Both the position numbers and the translations under genes were made by a program. A stretch of 64,000 nt of DNA from Catonia carolina (taxonomy: Eukaryota > Arthropoda > Insecta > Hemiptera > Achilidae), in NCBI GenBank assembly GCA_035578175.1, contig JAQMRL010000010.1, positions 30,248,784-30,312,783 of the forward strand. The letters are read 5' to 3'. Within the stretch, counting starts at the first letter, position 1; every line of letters starts with the position of its first letter. The notes under the pieces were generated by a model. That model ran no database searches, had not been told where the DNA came from, and saw only the letters and a list, made by a program, of their open reading frames with translations. Positions 31,583 through 43,200 of this stretch are shown here, piece after piece.

Positions 31583-31755
31583 AGTTTAACAGCTGTTTTT
31601 TGGACACGAAGGTTCCTGATTCAAATCCTAGTAAAGGTAGTTACTTTTATATGAATTTGAATAGTAGACAGTGGTTACCGATGTACTTTCATGGTTGGGG
31701 TTCAATTAACCACCAGGTTTCTTTGAGTCTGTACAAATGTACCTCATTTACACCC
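31583..31755 (+). mobile_element. SINE1, truncated at both ends
   Basis: It starts within the head (AACAGCTGTTTTTTGGACACGAAGG), keeps ATTCAAATCCTAG and the body, and stops at CCTCATTTACAC. There it is fused to HINE-like sequence. Confidence 0.85.
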
Positions 31756-32124
31756 AAAATCGCCCGATTGGCTAAATTTTTTATTCTCTACAAGATAGGG
31801 TAAAAGCAATGTCTGCTGAATTTCTTAGGAGTATGGAGCTAGTGCTCTCGTGGTAAAATATTTTTCATAAGATTGCGCATTAGTATAAATTTTACGACAA
31901 AACTATATAATAAAAGTTCTAGGGATAAAGAGATCAACAACTTTTATTTCTCTACGTCTAGTTTACCATAAATTAATTAATGATTATCCGTATTAAACTT
32001 TTCTGATAAAAATTAGGTTATGTTTTCCATTCCGCATTGATTACTAATGATTAAATCTACGTTATAAATAAGTTGCATTATTTACATTGGTAAGAGAAAG
32101 TCGTTTGAGTGTTTCATACCAGAT
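31756..32124 (+). mobile_element. HINE-like element, 3' half fused to SINE1
   Basis: It begins AAAATCGCCCGATTGGCTAAA, then TTCTCTACAAGATAGGGTA, TTTTACGACAAAACTATATA and CATTGGTAAGAGAAAGTCGT, ending GTTTCATACCAGATTTTTT. The 5' half, including the GT tract, is missing. The junction with the SINE lies at a short shared motif. Confidence 0.85.
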
Positions 32125-32125
32125 T

Positions 32126-32475
32126 TTTTATGTATGTATTCAAATTAGTATTGTTTTATATAATTATTACTTATTACTTCATTAAAAACATTTTAATACT
32201 TAATTTTCTTTACATAATTATAACAACTTAACGTAAACAGTATTATCAGAAAATTCTGAAATAATATACTACTTTAAATAAAAATATGTAAAAAATAAGT
32301 ATTTACTTATCTCCAATATTTTTTACAATCTTTACAAATAAGAAATTAAAAGTAAAACTGACCTACTCTTATTCAGATATTTTATGTAAAGGAAATAATA
32401 CGTACAATATGTTAATTAGTTGTTAAAGAAACGGCTGTAGACAAAACAAGTAGGTTAGAAAAATATTAAATTTTT
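32126..32475. other. AT-rich interval, no gene seen
   Basis: Nothing recognised. Confidence 0.4.
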
Positions 32476-33806
<1,331 letters not shown>

Positions 33807-33809
33807 TTT

Positions 33810-34470
33810 TTATAAAAGTTTAAATTATTTGAAATAAACTAATAGGTAAATTAAATCATATCGGAATAAATTTTACAAAAAATATTTCATAAAATATGAC
33901 ATAATTTGTTGATATCAAATTTTATGAATAATTTATATTTTTATAACATTTATATATATTTTTTAAATTTCTGACAATATACTTTTTCAAATGGTAACGA
34001 TTCCATAAAAGGAATTTGTTCACCTACTTAAATAAAACATTAGATAGGCTATTACTAAACAAAATTAAATGTGTCAATGATTTGTAAGTAACAAAAGAAA
34101 TATGGGTGTTTTATTTGCATTTTTTATTGTATTTTATTTTATCAGTGATTAAATACAAATAAATGTAGGAGTTTTACGTTTAAAAATATTATAAAATTTT
34201 ATTGTATTAAAAGTGAGAATTATCTGATTTAAAAAAACACTGGGTGTTTCTACTCATTTGTTACATTTTTTTTTTTTTTGAAAACTTCTAAAATATTAAT
34301 TATTTTTAATTGGGGACGTTATTTTTCCCTTGGATTTAAAGAATTCTGGTATTGAAATACTTCAATTAGTTACTGGCTACTTTTTATTACCTAATTTTGC
34401 ATGTATCATTTATTTATAAACGTACTACAACGTTTAATCCAGGTGTTTTCAGGATAAAACGACAACATAA
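33810..34470. other. AT-rich interval, no gene seen
   Basis: No exon or repeat is recognised. Confidence 0.5.
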
Positions 34471-35247
34471 GTTGTTGTTTTCGTCATCAACCGAAAGGCT
34501 GGTTTGAACCTCTAAAGGCTTTACTAAGTAAAACGAGAAGTTAGGTGGTTTACAATTTTCTTCCTACCTTTTTTTGTAATCCCTAATTTGTATACGTTGC
34601 AATCTGTTCAATTCAGAACAATAAGCAACCCCATGACCCAATGAGATGAGGATGATGTGTATGAAGTGTAGATGAGGTGTAGTCTTGTACAGACTCAGGT
34701 CTACCATTCCTGAGAGAGTATGGTTAATTGAACCCCAACCATCAAAGTACACCGGCAACCACTGTCTAATATTCAAATCTGTATAAAAGTAACTATCTTA
34801 ACTAGGATTTGAACCAGGAACCTTCGTCTCCAAAAATCAGCTGTTAAACAGCTTATTCTCGGCGACAACTTTACCTCTAGACCAACCCGGTGGGTTTTCC
34901 TTCCTAACTGAATGAAAAAATATACTTATTAGCATCCCAGGCCTTAAGAAAAGTATCTAATTTCCACCCTGCGAATGACATCTCACTTCATTTCCCACAG
35001 GATCTGGCTGTATAATGAAATTCATTACTCTCAGAGGAAATAATTCTAACTATTATCTTTTACACCTCTAATTCAGTTTTTAAATTCAGTTCCTAATTCA
35101 GTTCTTAATTCAGTTCAGTTTTAGTTCTTAAATGATTCAATCATATAATTGGCTGACCATGTGATAGGAAACAGAACTATATTTTGTATCCGTGGAACTA
35201 GCAGATTGAATACAAATAATTTGGCATTCCACCTGCCTGTTATGGGC
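34471..35247 (-). mobile_element. R3 retroposon copy interrupted by SINE1
   Basis: The R3 3' part (34471-34562) and the remaining body (34895-35247) flank a minus-strand SINE1. The body has a local expansion of TTCAGTTCTTAATTCAGTT units at about 35071-35115 that is absent from other copies. Confidence 0.87.
34566..34894 (-). mobile_element. SINE1 inserted in R3
   Basis: A complete SINE1 on the minus strand, from CCAACCCGG-side head (34894) to TTTTTTGTAATCCCTAATTTG tail (about 34566). TTTTCTTCCTA on the left and TTTTCCTTCCTA on the right form an imperfect target duplication derived from R3 sequence. Confidence 0.92.
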
Positions 35248-35696
35248 AAATAATAATATTAGAAAATACCATTTTCACCATCTTACACTACACTTCGTTC
35301 TCCTAACCCAGTTGTGAATATTGATTGTACAAAGATTCGCTGTTCAACTTCAAGAACAAAGTTTAAAGTCACTTAGGCCTACTCACACCCGTGAAACGTT
35401 CTACGTTTCTCACCATTACAGATTTATAAATTGAATTGTATTTTATACTTCGTTTATCTTGTTATAAGGGAATTTATTTAGAAAAATATAAATAAACTAC
35501 AATTTTTAAAATTTAATCCACAGTATTTCTAAAATAATACAAGAAAATTTCCGGTTAATATTGAGATATTTTAATATTATTACAAAACTAGCAACCGACC
35601 GTTCGCTGAGCTTCTTGGTATACAAATCTTAAAGCGTTTAACTTTTCATATAACCTTACATTTTGTAAGCCAAATCACGATTGTAAAAATAAAAAT
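35248..35696. other. AT-rich interval, no gene seen
   Basis: No exon or repeat signature is recognised. Confidence 0.45.
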
Positions 35697-35831
35697 CAGT
35701 TATAGTTACTTGAGTCACGAGATGCCTTTTGGGTATGGATGGGCTCTGAGGAAGGGAAGAAAAAATCTGACAGTGCTGCCAACCGCAACAGTGAGACACT
35801 GGCAATACCGTGCAATTGCACCATTTGTTAA

Positions 35832-36386
35832 CACATTGACTGCTATGTGACCCAAATATGTGTCACACTTGTCTTTGAAAATGGGCCACGTGGATCAAAA
35901 ATGAGTCACAGTACATGACTTATTTTTAAGCCGTGTATTGTGGTTTCAAAAGCTATGGCTTCAGAGAGTGACCTTTACACTTAAGACTGTTCAAACAGTT
36001 GGCCTGTTTCAAATAATAGGATATTGCGTGTACAGGTAGTTTTCCTTGTTGTCCTGTACTAGAATGCTGTTAATTTCTTAAATTTTTTTATTTCTTTTGA
36101 TTATTTTGATTGATTGAAATAGTCTAGAACTTTGTAACTTTACCCAGTTGTTTATTACATTTTTTATTGTGACACAAAAAGTGATCACATTACTCTGAAA
36201 TGTAAAATCATTCCAGCAGGCCATGTGACCCAAAAGTGTGTCATAAACTTTATTTTACAAAAAAAATAGTTTTTATTAAATAAATTAAGTAAAATAAGAA
36301 TAAAAATGAATAAAATTGTGAAAAAATAAAAAAAGTACGATGGCTCAGCTGTAAGTGTCACAAAATTTAGTGTGGCAGTCAACGTG
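35832..36386. mobile_element. TTAA-flanked MITE, 555 bp
   Basis: Inverted ends CACATTGACTGCTATGTGAC (from 35832) and, reversed, CACGTTGACTGCCACA (ending 36386) are bounded by TTAA at 35828-35831 and 36387-36390. Internal TGACCCAAATATGTGTCAC / GTGACCCAAAAGTGTGTCA motifs repeat near the two ends. It is a piggyBac-type non-autonomous element nested in element 1. Confidence 0.87.
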
Positions 36387-36443
36387 TTAAACAGATGTTG
36401 TCTTTAATAATACTTTGTTGTGTCTTACCCTCTTTTCACTTAA

Positions 36444-36984
36444 CCCTTTATAGGGCAGTACTACAGGGAAAAATACATATGTTGTAAAATATTAAATTTT
36501 GCTTTACAGGGATTTGAATAATGTATTTCTAGTGCCACACAGTTCTCCCACTTACCACGCAGGAGAACTATCACAAGGGTAACTGGAGTTAAAAGAGGTA
36601 CGCATCTAAAACAGAGAAGATCCGAAATGGGAATCACATGTTTAGTGGTAATTAAAAACCTTGTCGTACAGTATACTAAATAACAAAAATATGTGTAGAC
36701 CTAACTTTATATTAGCATGAATGCTTGCTTTTCCGTAAAAAACTTTAATTTTCTAATTACTGTACAAAAGTAACAACAAAACAACCCGGTATCGTACGCT
36801 AGCATGAATCCTTACCACATTCGTGCAATTCAGGAAGCATATGGTCGCGGCACGCTGATTTCAATATAATGGATAGCCTACTAACCAGAGAACATCTATA
36901 GCACCATAAAATGCCAATAAGGTTCAACAACATAGCTTATTCTTAAATAAACTCGACCTTATTTCCAGTGGTAAGTATAGTTAC
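36444..36984. mobile_element. TTAA MITE (CCCTTTATAGG family), right end lost
   Basis: TTAA (36440-36443) and CCCTTTATAGGGCAGTACTA begin the element. It matches the copy at 55355-56141 through TAGTGCCACA, GCATGAATGCTTGC, AATCCTTACCACAT and CCAGTGGTAAGTATA. The last 25 bp, with the right inverted repeat, are missing where an R3 copy begins. Confidence 0.85.
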
Positions 36985-36993
36985 AAAAGACGT

Positions 36994-37374
36994 GTTGTTG
37001 TTTAGGTCATCAGCCAAAAGGCTGGTTTGAACATGTAGAGGTTTTACTATGTAAAACGAGTTGAGAAATGAGGTGGTTTACCATGCCGTTCTCACTGAGT
37101 TTTCTTTTGCTTATCACTTTGCCAGACTTTCTGAAAAGCATCTATTTTCCACCCTGCAAATGACATTTTCACTTAATTCACCACAGTGTGTGGCTGTATA
37201 ATGAAATTTATTACTTTCAGAGGAGATAACTCTGATTAGTGTCTTTTACACCTCTGCCTCTTCTGTTCTTAAATGATTCAGTCATGTGATAAGAAACAGA
37301 ACTATTTATTTTAACGCTGCAACTAACCGATTCAGTGTAAATAATTCGACACTCCACCTGCCTGTTATGGGCAA
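36994..37374 (-). mobile_element. R3 retroposon copy
   Basis: R3 runs from GTTGTTGTTTAGGTCATCAG to TGTTATGGGCA on the plus strand. It has internal small deletions (the TTTAATTGGCTGACC block is missing). Confidence 0.87.
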
Positions 37375-37424
37375 CCAAAAAACCTATAAAATGGTTAAAC
37401 CCCATTTCCTTTCAAAATATCTTG

Positions 37425-37592
37425 CCGGCCGCATTGGTGTAGTTGGTAACGTGCTCTCCTCTCATCATGCGGTCTTGGGTTTGAATCCCATTCAGGCACG
37501 GCATATTTTCATACGTTACAAAAAGTAATTTCATCCTTCACCGTCTGCATTAGCAGTAATTGCAGAATAGTCGGACATTAAACCAAAAAAAA
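37425..37592 (+). mobile_element. SINE3, tRNA-derived
   Basis: The tRNA-like head (GGCCGCATTGGTGTAGTTGG, then GGTTTGAATCCC) is followed by CAGGCACGGCATATTTTCAT, CACCGTCTGCATTAGCAGT and a GGACATTAAACCAAAAAAAA tail. The head-to-tail order and A-rich end fit a SINE of about 165 bp. A second copy is at 38896-39060. Confidence 0.88.
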
Positions 37593-37739
37593 TTAAAATC
37601 TTTTCAAAAATGTTCTTAACTTACAAAGTTTCAATCTTTCTTTTAAAACCGGTAATAACTTTTCACATGTCGGCACCACTTTCTTATTGATATAAAATAA
37701 AAATCCTCCATAATTTTGACAACCATACATCTGTCAAAG

Positions 37740-38060
37740 CTGTCCAATGATGCATTCCTATATTCTTGCTGTTTCCTTTTTTTACCAGTTGTCAAAAAAA
37801 CTGATGATGATTTCACTGTCTTTAACTTCCTTCTTTATACTATTTCGAATTGTGGAAAGAGAAATATCACAATAGTTAGCCGCTATAACTTTAATTAAGA
37901 GTCACAGAGAGATATTTTTCTTTAGCTTCAACTTCACAACATTTCATTACACTACATATTAGATTTCGTTCAGCACTATGAATAGTCTGATCACGTTTTA
38001 GAAAAACTGACAGACATTTCTGTTTACAGTAACCTCCAGTTACATTAGTACAGTTAACCT
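37740..38060 (-). pseudogene. Transposase-like helix-turn-helix remnant (element 1)
   Basis: This is a diverged, frame-broken version of the peptide encoded at 38817-38578. Matching pieces cover the LICSV-, EVEAK- and ISLSTIRN-type segments. It lies on the minus strand of element 1. Confidence 0.6.
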
Positions 38061-38577
38061 ACAAAAAGGTTCCGCAATACGTATACTTTATGTGTAATGT
38101 ACGTTGTTGTGGTGGCTGAACTGATACCAAATCAGTCGAGCATGAGCACTAATGGCTTTTCCTTCTTTACTCCTCGTTAAAATCAAAGGCATTCTCGTGA
38201 GTCTAGTATAGATACTGAAGCCACGAGATTGCCTTTTGCCTATGCATGGGCTGTGAGGAACGATAGGTGAAAATTGACAGTGCTGCCAACCTCAACAATG
38301 AGATACTACTCGTACATTTCACTACCGTGAAGTTTCTACTTACATTTAGTAAGCTGTGATTTATTCCGAGAAAATGTTTTCTTCATAAATCTTATAAGAA
38401 ATAAATGTGACCTGTAATATTGCCTATAGCTTAATTACATGACTAGAAATTTTTGATTTACTGTAATTACTAGCTACCTTGTTCCATTGAAACAAAATTT
38501 TGTACGAATGAATCGCCTTCTTTACTATCGCTGTCACCGGCATCTTTATTATCAGTCTTACCTAACCGTTTCCTTTT

Positions 38578-38817
38578 TTACCAGGTATCAACAAAATTAT
38601 TGAAGAATAACTTCTTCACGTCTTTAATTTCCTCCTTTATATTTCGAATTGTGGAAAGAGAAATATCACAGTAGTTAGCCACTCGCTCATGGCTTTTGTT
38701 AAGAGGCAAGAAAAAGCAGTTTTGTTTAGCTTCAACTTCACAGCATTTTATTACACTGCATATTAAATTTTGTTCAGCACTGTGAATAGTCTGCCCACGT
38801 TTTAGAGAAACTAACAT
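38578..38817 (-). CDS. Partial transposase-like protein, N-terminal HTH
   Basis: A 79-codon frame starts MLVSLKRGQTIHSAEQNLIC and includes CCEVEAKQNCFFLPLNKSHE and RVANYCDISLSTIRNIKEE. The latter has the look of a helix-turn-helix (a spaced Val/Tyr-Cys-Asp then STIRNI recognition-like helix). Similar N-terminal regions precede DDE domains in repeat-borne proteins of insects, but that is a family impression. No catalytic part follows, so it is probably a relic of an internally deleted DNA transposon. An inverted fragment lies at 39505-39687. Confidence 0.5.
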   Translation of the reverse strand: MLVSLKRGQTIHSAEQNLICSVIKCCEVEAKQNCFFLPLNKSHERVANYCDISLSTIRNIKEEIKDVKKLFFNNFVDTW

Positions 38818-38895
38818 TTCTGTTTACGGCAACAAACAGTTCAGTTCAATTCGTACAGTTAACCTACAAATTATACAGTTAAATATAGTTAATTC

Positions 38896-39060
38896 CGGCC
38901 GCATTGGCGTAGTTGGTAACGTGCTCGCCTCTCATCATGCGTTCTTGGGTTCGGATCCCATTCAGGCACGGCATATTTCATACGTTACAAAAATCATTTC
39001 ATTCTTCACCGTCTGCATTAGCAGTAATTGCAGAACAGTTGGACGTTAAACCAAAAAAAG
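38896..39060 (+). mobile_element. SINE3, second copy
   Basis: The head GGCCGCATTGGCGTAGTTGG and near-consensus B box GGTTCGGATCC are followed by a body and GGACGTTAAACCAAAAAAAG tail matching the 37425 copy. GTTAA motifs on both sides may be remnants of a target duplication. Confidence 0.88.
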
Positions 39061-39317
39061 AAAGTTAACCTACAAAAGGTTCTGCGATATACAGTATATG
39101 CTTTGGGTATAGTATAATTTTTTGTGTTTGTCGTACTGAAAATAAAGCAGTCGCGCATGCCTATTGATGCTTTTCCCCCTTTACCCCTCGCTACAAACAA
39201 GGGAAAACTATTGACTCAAGTAACTATAACTGTAGTAGCCTACTTGAAACAGTTATTCTGTTATCATTATGAATCACCAGTGGAACTGGAGAAATAATGT
39301 TACGGTCCCCTATATTT

Positions 39318-39369
39318 GAAACTCTCTCTCTCTCCCTCTCTCTCTCTCCCTCTTTCTCTCTCTCTCTCT

Positions 39370-39412
<43 letters not shown>
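39318..39412. repeat. (CT)n microsatellite
   Basis: About 95 bp of CTCT with CCCTC, TTT and CTAG interruptions. It lies between element 2 and its inverted fragment. Confidence 0.95.
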
Positions 39413-39415
<3 letters not shown>

Positions 39416-39437
39416 GCGCCAATGTGGCCGGCATTAG

Positions 39438-39650
39438 CCTAACTATAACTGTATAATTTGTAGGTTAACTGCACGAATATAACAGTTTGTTACCGTAAAC
39501 AGAAATGTTAGTTTCTTTAAAACGTGGGCAGGCTATTCACAGTGCTGAACAAAATTTAATATGCAGTGTAATAAAACGGTGTGAAGTTGAAGCTAAACAA
39601 AACTGCCTTTTCCTGCCTCTTAACAAAAGCCATGAAACTCTCTCTTTAGA
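39438..39650 (+). pseudogene. Inverted fragment of element 2 with partial HTH frame
   Basis: Reading plus, it reproduces the minus strand of about 38670-38895: AACTGTATAATTTGTAGGTT, then the same frame MLVSLKRGQAIHSAEQNLIC ending after PLNKSHE. It breaks off before the second helix. Together with element 2 it forms an inverted pair spaced by about 0.5 kb. Confidence 0.8.
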
Positions 39651-40120
39651 ATTATTCCGGTTCCTTACTCAAACTTTGTTTTTCTAAAGTTTTTGGGCAC
39701 CCGGTAAACAATCCTCATAATTTTATAAGGAGATTAGAAAGTATAATCGTACAAGAGTAATTAGGATATTATTACGCAGGTTGTTTACATATCTATTTTA
39801 TAATCATATTCGGATGAATAAAAAATGCAATATTTATTTAACAATATAATAAAATTTTGTATAAATTATACTACACATATTTAAATGTGATTTAAACCAT
39901 TGATTACTGTATTATGGTAGGCCATATATGGTACCGCAATTCTTAAGTAATTTACCCAAGTATATTATTCAAATAACATTCCTTATTTATCCATACAGGC
40001 TACACATGAACTACCCTGACGGCTGTTTGTTTTCCTTTTATCTTATTTCATCAACAATTATTGCATTCATGACGTTTTTAAATTAAATTTTTTACTAATA
40101 AAACATTTTTACAAAATTAA

Positions 40121-40166
40121 AAATTCTGGTGTGAAACACGCACACGACTTTGTCTTTTCCAATTCA
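40121..40166 (-). mobile_element. HINE-like 3' end, isolated
   Basis: TTCTGGTGTGAAACACGCAC and ACGACTTTGTCTTTTCCAA are the reverse complement of the family 3' tail hairpin and subterminal repeat. It directly precedes the tandem array. Confidence 0.7.
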
Positions 40167-40214
40167 AATACTGAAACATATCCCGGGTGATTTTTAAGTA
40201 TGGAAACTGCGTTA

Positions 40215-43200
40215 TAATGTACCGTTCTGTCACTTTTACATAAATCATATTGAAAATACTGGATAAAGTCAGTTGTACGATCTCGGCAAGCGACAGAGAG
40301 GCCACCTTGTAGTAGCAACCCAACGGTACGCGAGTAAACAAAATGGCCGGCACCATCGCAGAGACATATTTTTACTTGCCACCTATCTTGGAAAGATGAA
40401 ATTGGTAAATTTACTTGGACTATATCAACAGTAACAGAGCTATTAAGAAACATTTTGTATAACTAAATATTTTTTAAGATTAAATCATTGAATGCTTTAG
40501 TGAAAACCCAAACTGCCACCAGACCATCTCATTTTCAGACCTTCCGAAACGGATCTACTATCAGTGGGTGATAGGTCACATCGAAGAATTAAAACAGAAG
40601 ATTTTATTATTCTTTTCAACAATCTAAGGTTAAAACGTACGGTTCTGTCACTTTTACATGAATCATAATTTAAATACTAGAGAAAGTCAGTTGTACGATC
40701 TCGGCAAGCGACCGAGAGGCCATCTTGTAGTAACCACCCACCGATACGCGAGTAAACAAAATGGGCGGTGCCATCGCACAGACATATTTTTGCTTGCCAC
40801 CTATTTTGAAAAGATGAAATTGGTAAATTTACTTAGGCTATATCAATAGTAACACAGGTATTAAACGACTTTTTGTATAACCAAATACTTTTCAAGATTA
40901 AATCAACTAATGCTATAGTTAAAACCCAAACTGCCACTAGACCATCTCATTTCGTGACCATCCGAAACGGATCTACGGTGGGTGATAGGACAAGTCGAAG
41001 CATTGAAACAGAAGATTTTATTATTCTTTTCAAAAATCTAACATTAAAACGTTCAGTTCTGTCACTTTTACATAAACCATAATTTAAATACTGAAAAAAG
41101 TATTTTGAACGATCTCGGCAAGCGACCGAGAGGCCATCTTGTAGTAACGCCCACCGATACGCGAGAAACAAAATGGGCGGTACCATCGCACAGACATATT
41201 TTTATTGCCACCTATTTTGGAAAGATGAAATTGTTAAATTTACTTGGTCTATATCACCAGTAACACAGGTAACACAGGTAGACGTTTTCTATATCCAAAT
41301 ATTTTTGAAGATTGAATGAACGACTGCAGTAGAACTTTACTAAAAAAAATGAAAAATATAAAAATTTTCAAAAAAATAAAATAAATAATTTAAAACAAAA
41401 ACCCAATCTGCCATCAGAACATGTAATTTTCGTGACGTTCCGAAACGTATCTACTGTGGGTGATAGGTCACGTCGAAGCATTGATACAGAGGTTATTATT
41501 GTTCTTTTCAACAATCTAATGTTAAAACGTACCGTTCTGTCACTTTTACATGAATCATAATTTAAATACTGGAAAATGTCAGTTGTACGATCTCGGCAAG
41601 TGACCGAGAGGCCATTTTGTGTTAACGCCCACCTATATGCAAGTAAACAAAATGGGCGGTACCATCACACAGACATATTTTTATTGCCACCTGTTTTGGA
41701 AAGATGAAATTGTTAAATTTACTTGGTCTATATCAATAGTAACACAGGTATACACAGGTAACACAGGTAGACGTTTTCTATATCCAAATATTTTTGAAGA
41801 TTAAATGAACGACTGCAGTAGTGAAAACCCAATCTGCCATCAGAACTTGTAATTTTTGTGACGTTCCGAAACGGATCTACTGTGGGTGAAAGGTCACGTC
41901 GAAGCAATGAAACAGAAGATTTTATCGTTCTTTTCAATAATCTTATGTTAAAACGTACCGTTCTGTCACTTTTACATAAAAATAGAGTGATTCAAAACTC
42001 TACGGCAATCTCTTGGGATCTCATTCTATAGCTAAAAATAAGAAAAAAGTTCATATAAACATAAGCCTGAAAACGCTTAGTTAGTTAGTTACGGCTAGCG
42101 AAAAATTTCACCCAGAACTCTGTACCTTCGGTGAAGTAAGGCCGTATAAAAATGTTAAAAGTGGTTACAAATATACAAATACGATTGTTTCTTATGTTTA
42201 TTAATCTGAAAGATTGAATAAAAAAGGTTCCAGAGCTGTAAATGCAATACTTTCAGAGATATCTTACATAAAACACAAGAATTGGTGCAAAGAAATAACA
42301 CATTTTTGTGTTTAACGTAATTTTATGGAAGTAATCTTACGTTAAACACAAAAATGTGTTATTTCTTTGCACCAATTCTTGTGTTTTATGTAAGATATCT
42401 TTGAAAGTATTGCATTTACAGCTCTAGAACCTTTTTTATTTAATTTTTCAGATTAATAAACATAAGAAACAATCGTATTTGTATCTTTGTAACTACCTTT
42501 AACATTTTTATACGGCCTTACTTCACCGAGGGTACAGAGTTCTAGGTGAAATTTTTCGCTAGCCGTAACTAACTAACTAACTAACTAATCGTTTTCAGGC
42601 TTATGTTTATATGAACTTTTTTTCTTATTTTTAGCTATAGAATGAGATCCCAAGAGATTGCCGTATAGTTTTGAATCCCTCTGTATATCATAATTTATAT
42701 ACTGGAAAAATTCAATTGAATGACCTCAGTATGCGACCGAGAGGCCATCTTGTAATAACGACCCATCGATACGCAAGTAAACAAAATGGGCGGTACCATC
42801 ACACCAGATATGTTTTTACTTGCCACCTATTTTGGAATATAAAAATTGTTAAGTTTACTTGGTCTATATTAACAGTAACACAAGTATTACGAGACGTTTT
42901 CTATAACCAAATTATATCCAAGATTAAATGAACGAATACAGCAGAGAAAACCCAAACTGCCATCAGAACATCTAATTTTCGTGACCTTCCGAAACGGATC
43001 TACTGTGGGTAATAGGTCACGTCGAAGCATTGAAACAGAAGATTTTATTATTCTTTTCAACAATCTGATGTTAAAACGTACCGTTCTGTCACTTTTACAT
43101 AAATCATAATTTAAATACTGGAAAATTTCAGTTGTACGACCTCGGCAAGTGACCGAGAGGCCATCTTGTAGTAACGCCCACCTATACGCGAGAAACAAAA

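Larger units (their letters stand above)
35697..38217 (-). mobile_element. Inverted-repeat DNA element 1, loaded with insertions
   Basis: The left end CAGTTATAGTTACTTGAGTC starts at 35697. A diverged right end lies at about 38197-38217 (GAGTCTAGTATAGATACTG). The left subterminal block (CACGAGATGCCTTTTGGGTA, TGACAGTGCTGCCAACCGCA) recurs at the start of element 2. The interior contains two TTAA MITEs, an R3 copy and a SINE3 copy, plus a minus-strand transposase-like helix-turn-helix remnant. The superfamily is unknown, as no clear target duplication is visible. Confidence 0.65.
38197..39232 (-). mobile_element. Inverted-repeat DNA element 2
   Basis: The right end, TGACTCAAGTAACTATAACT plus G (39212-39232), is the exact inverted partner of the 21-bp left end at 35697. 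Its own left end (38197-38222) is diverged and overlaps the right end of element 1, so two elements appear to share one terminal repeat. It carries one helix-turn-helix reading frame and one SINE3. Confidence 0.68.

Noticed and set aside
36994..37530. CRISPR-like or phage-like structure from repeated short motifs
   Set aside because: The repeats are dispersed retroposons of hundreds of bases with target duplications. There is no regular spacer structure and the DNA is eukaryotic.
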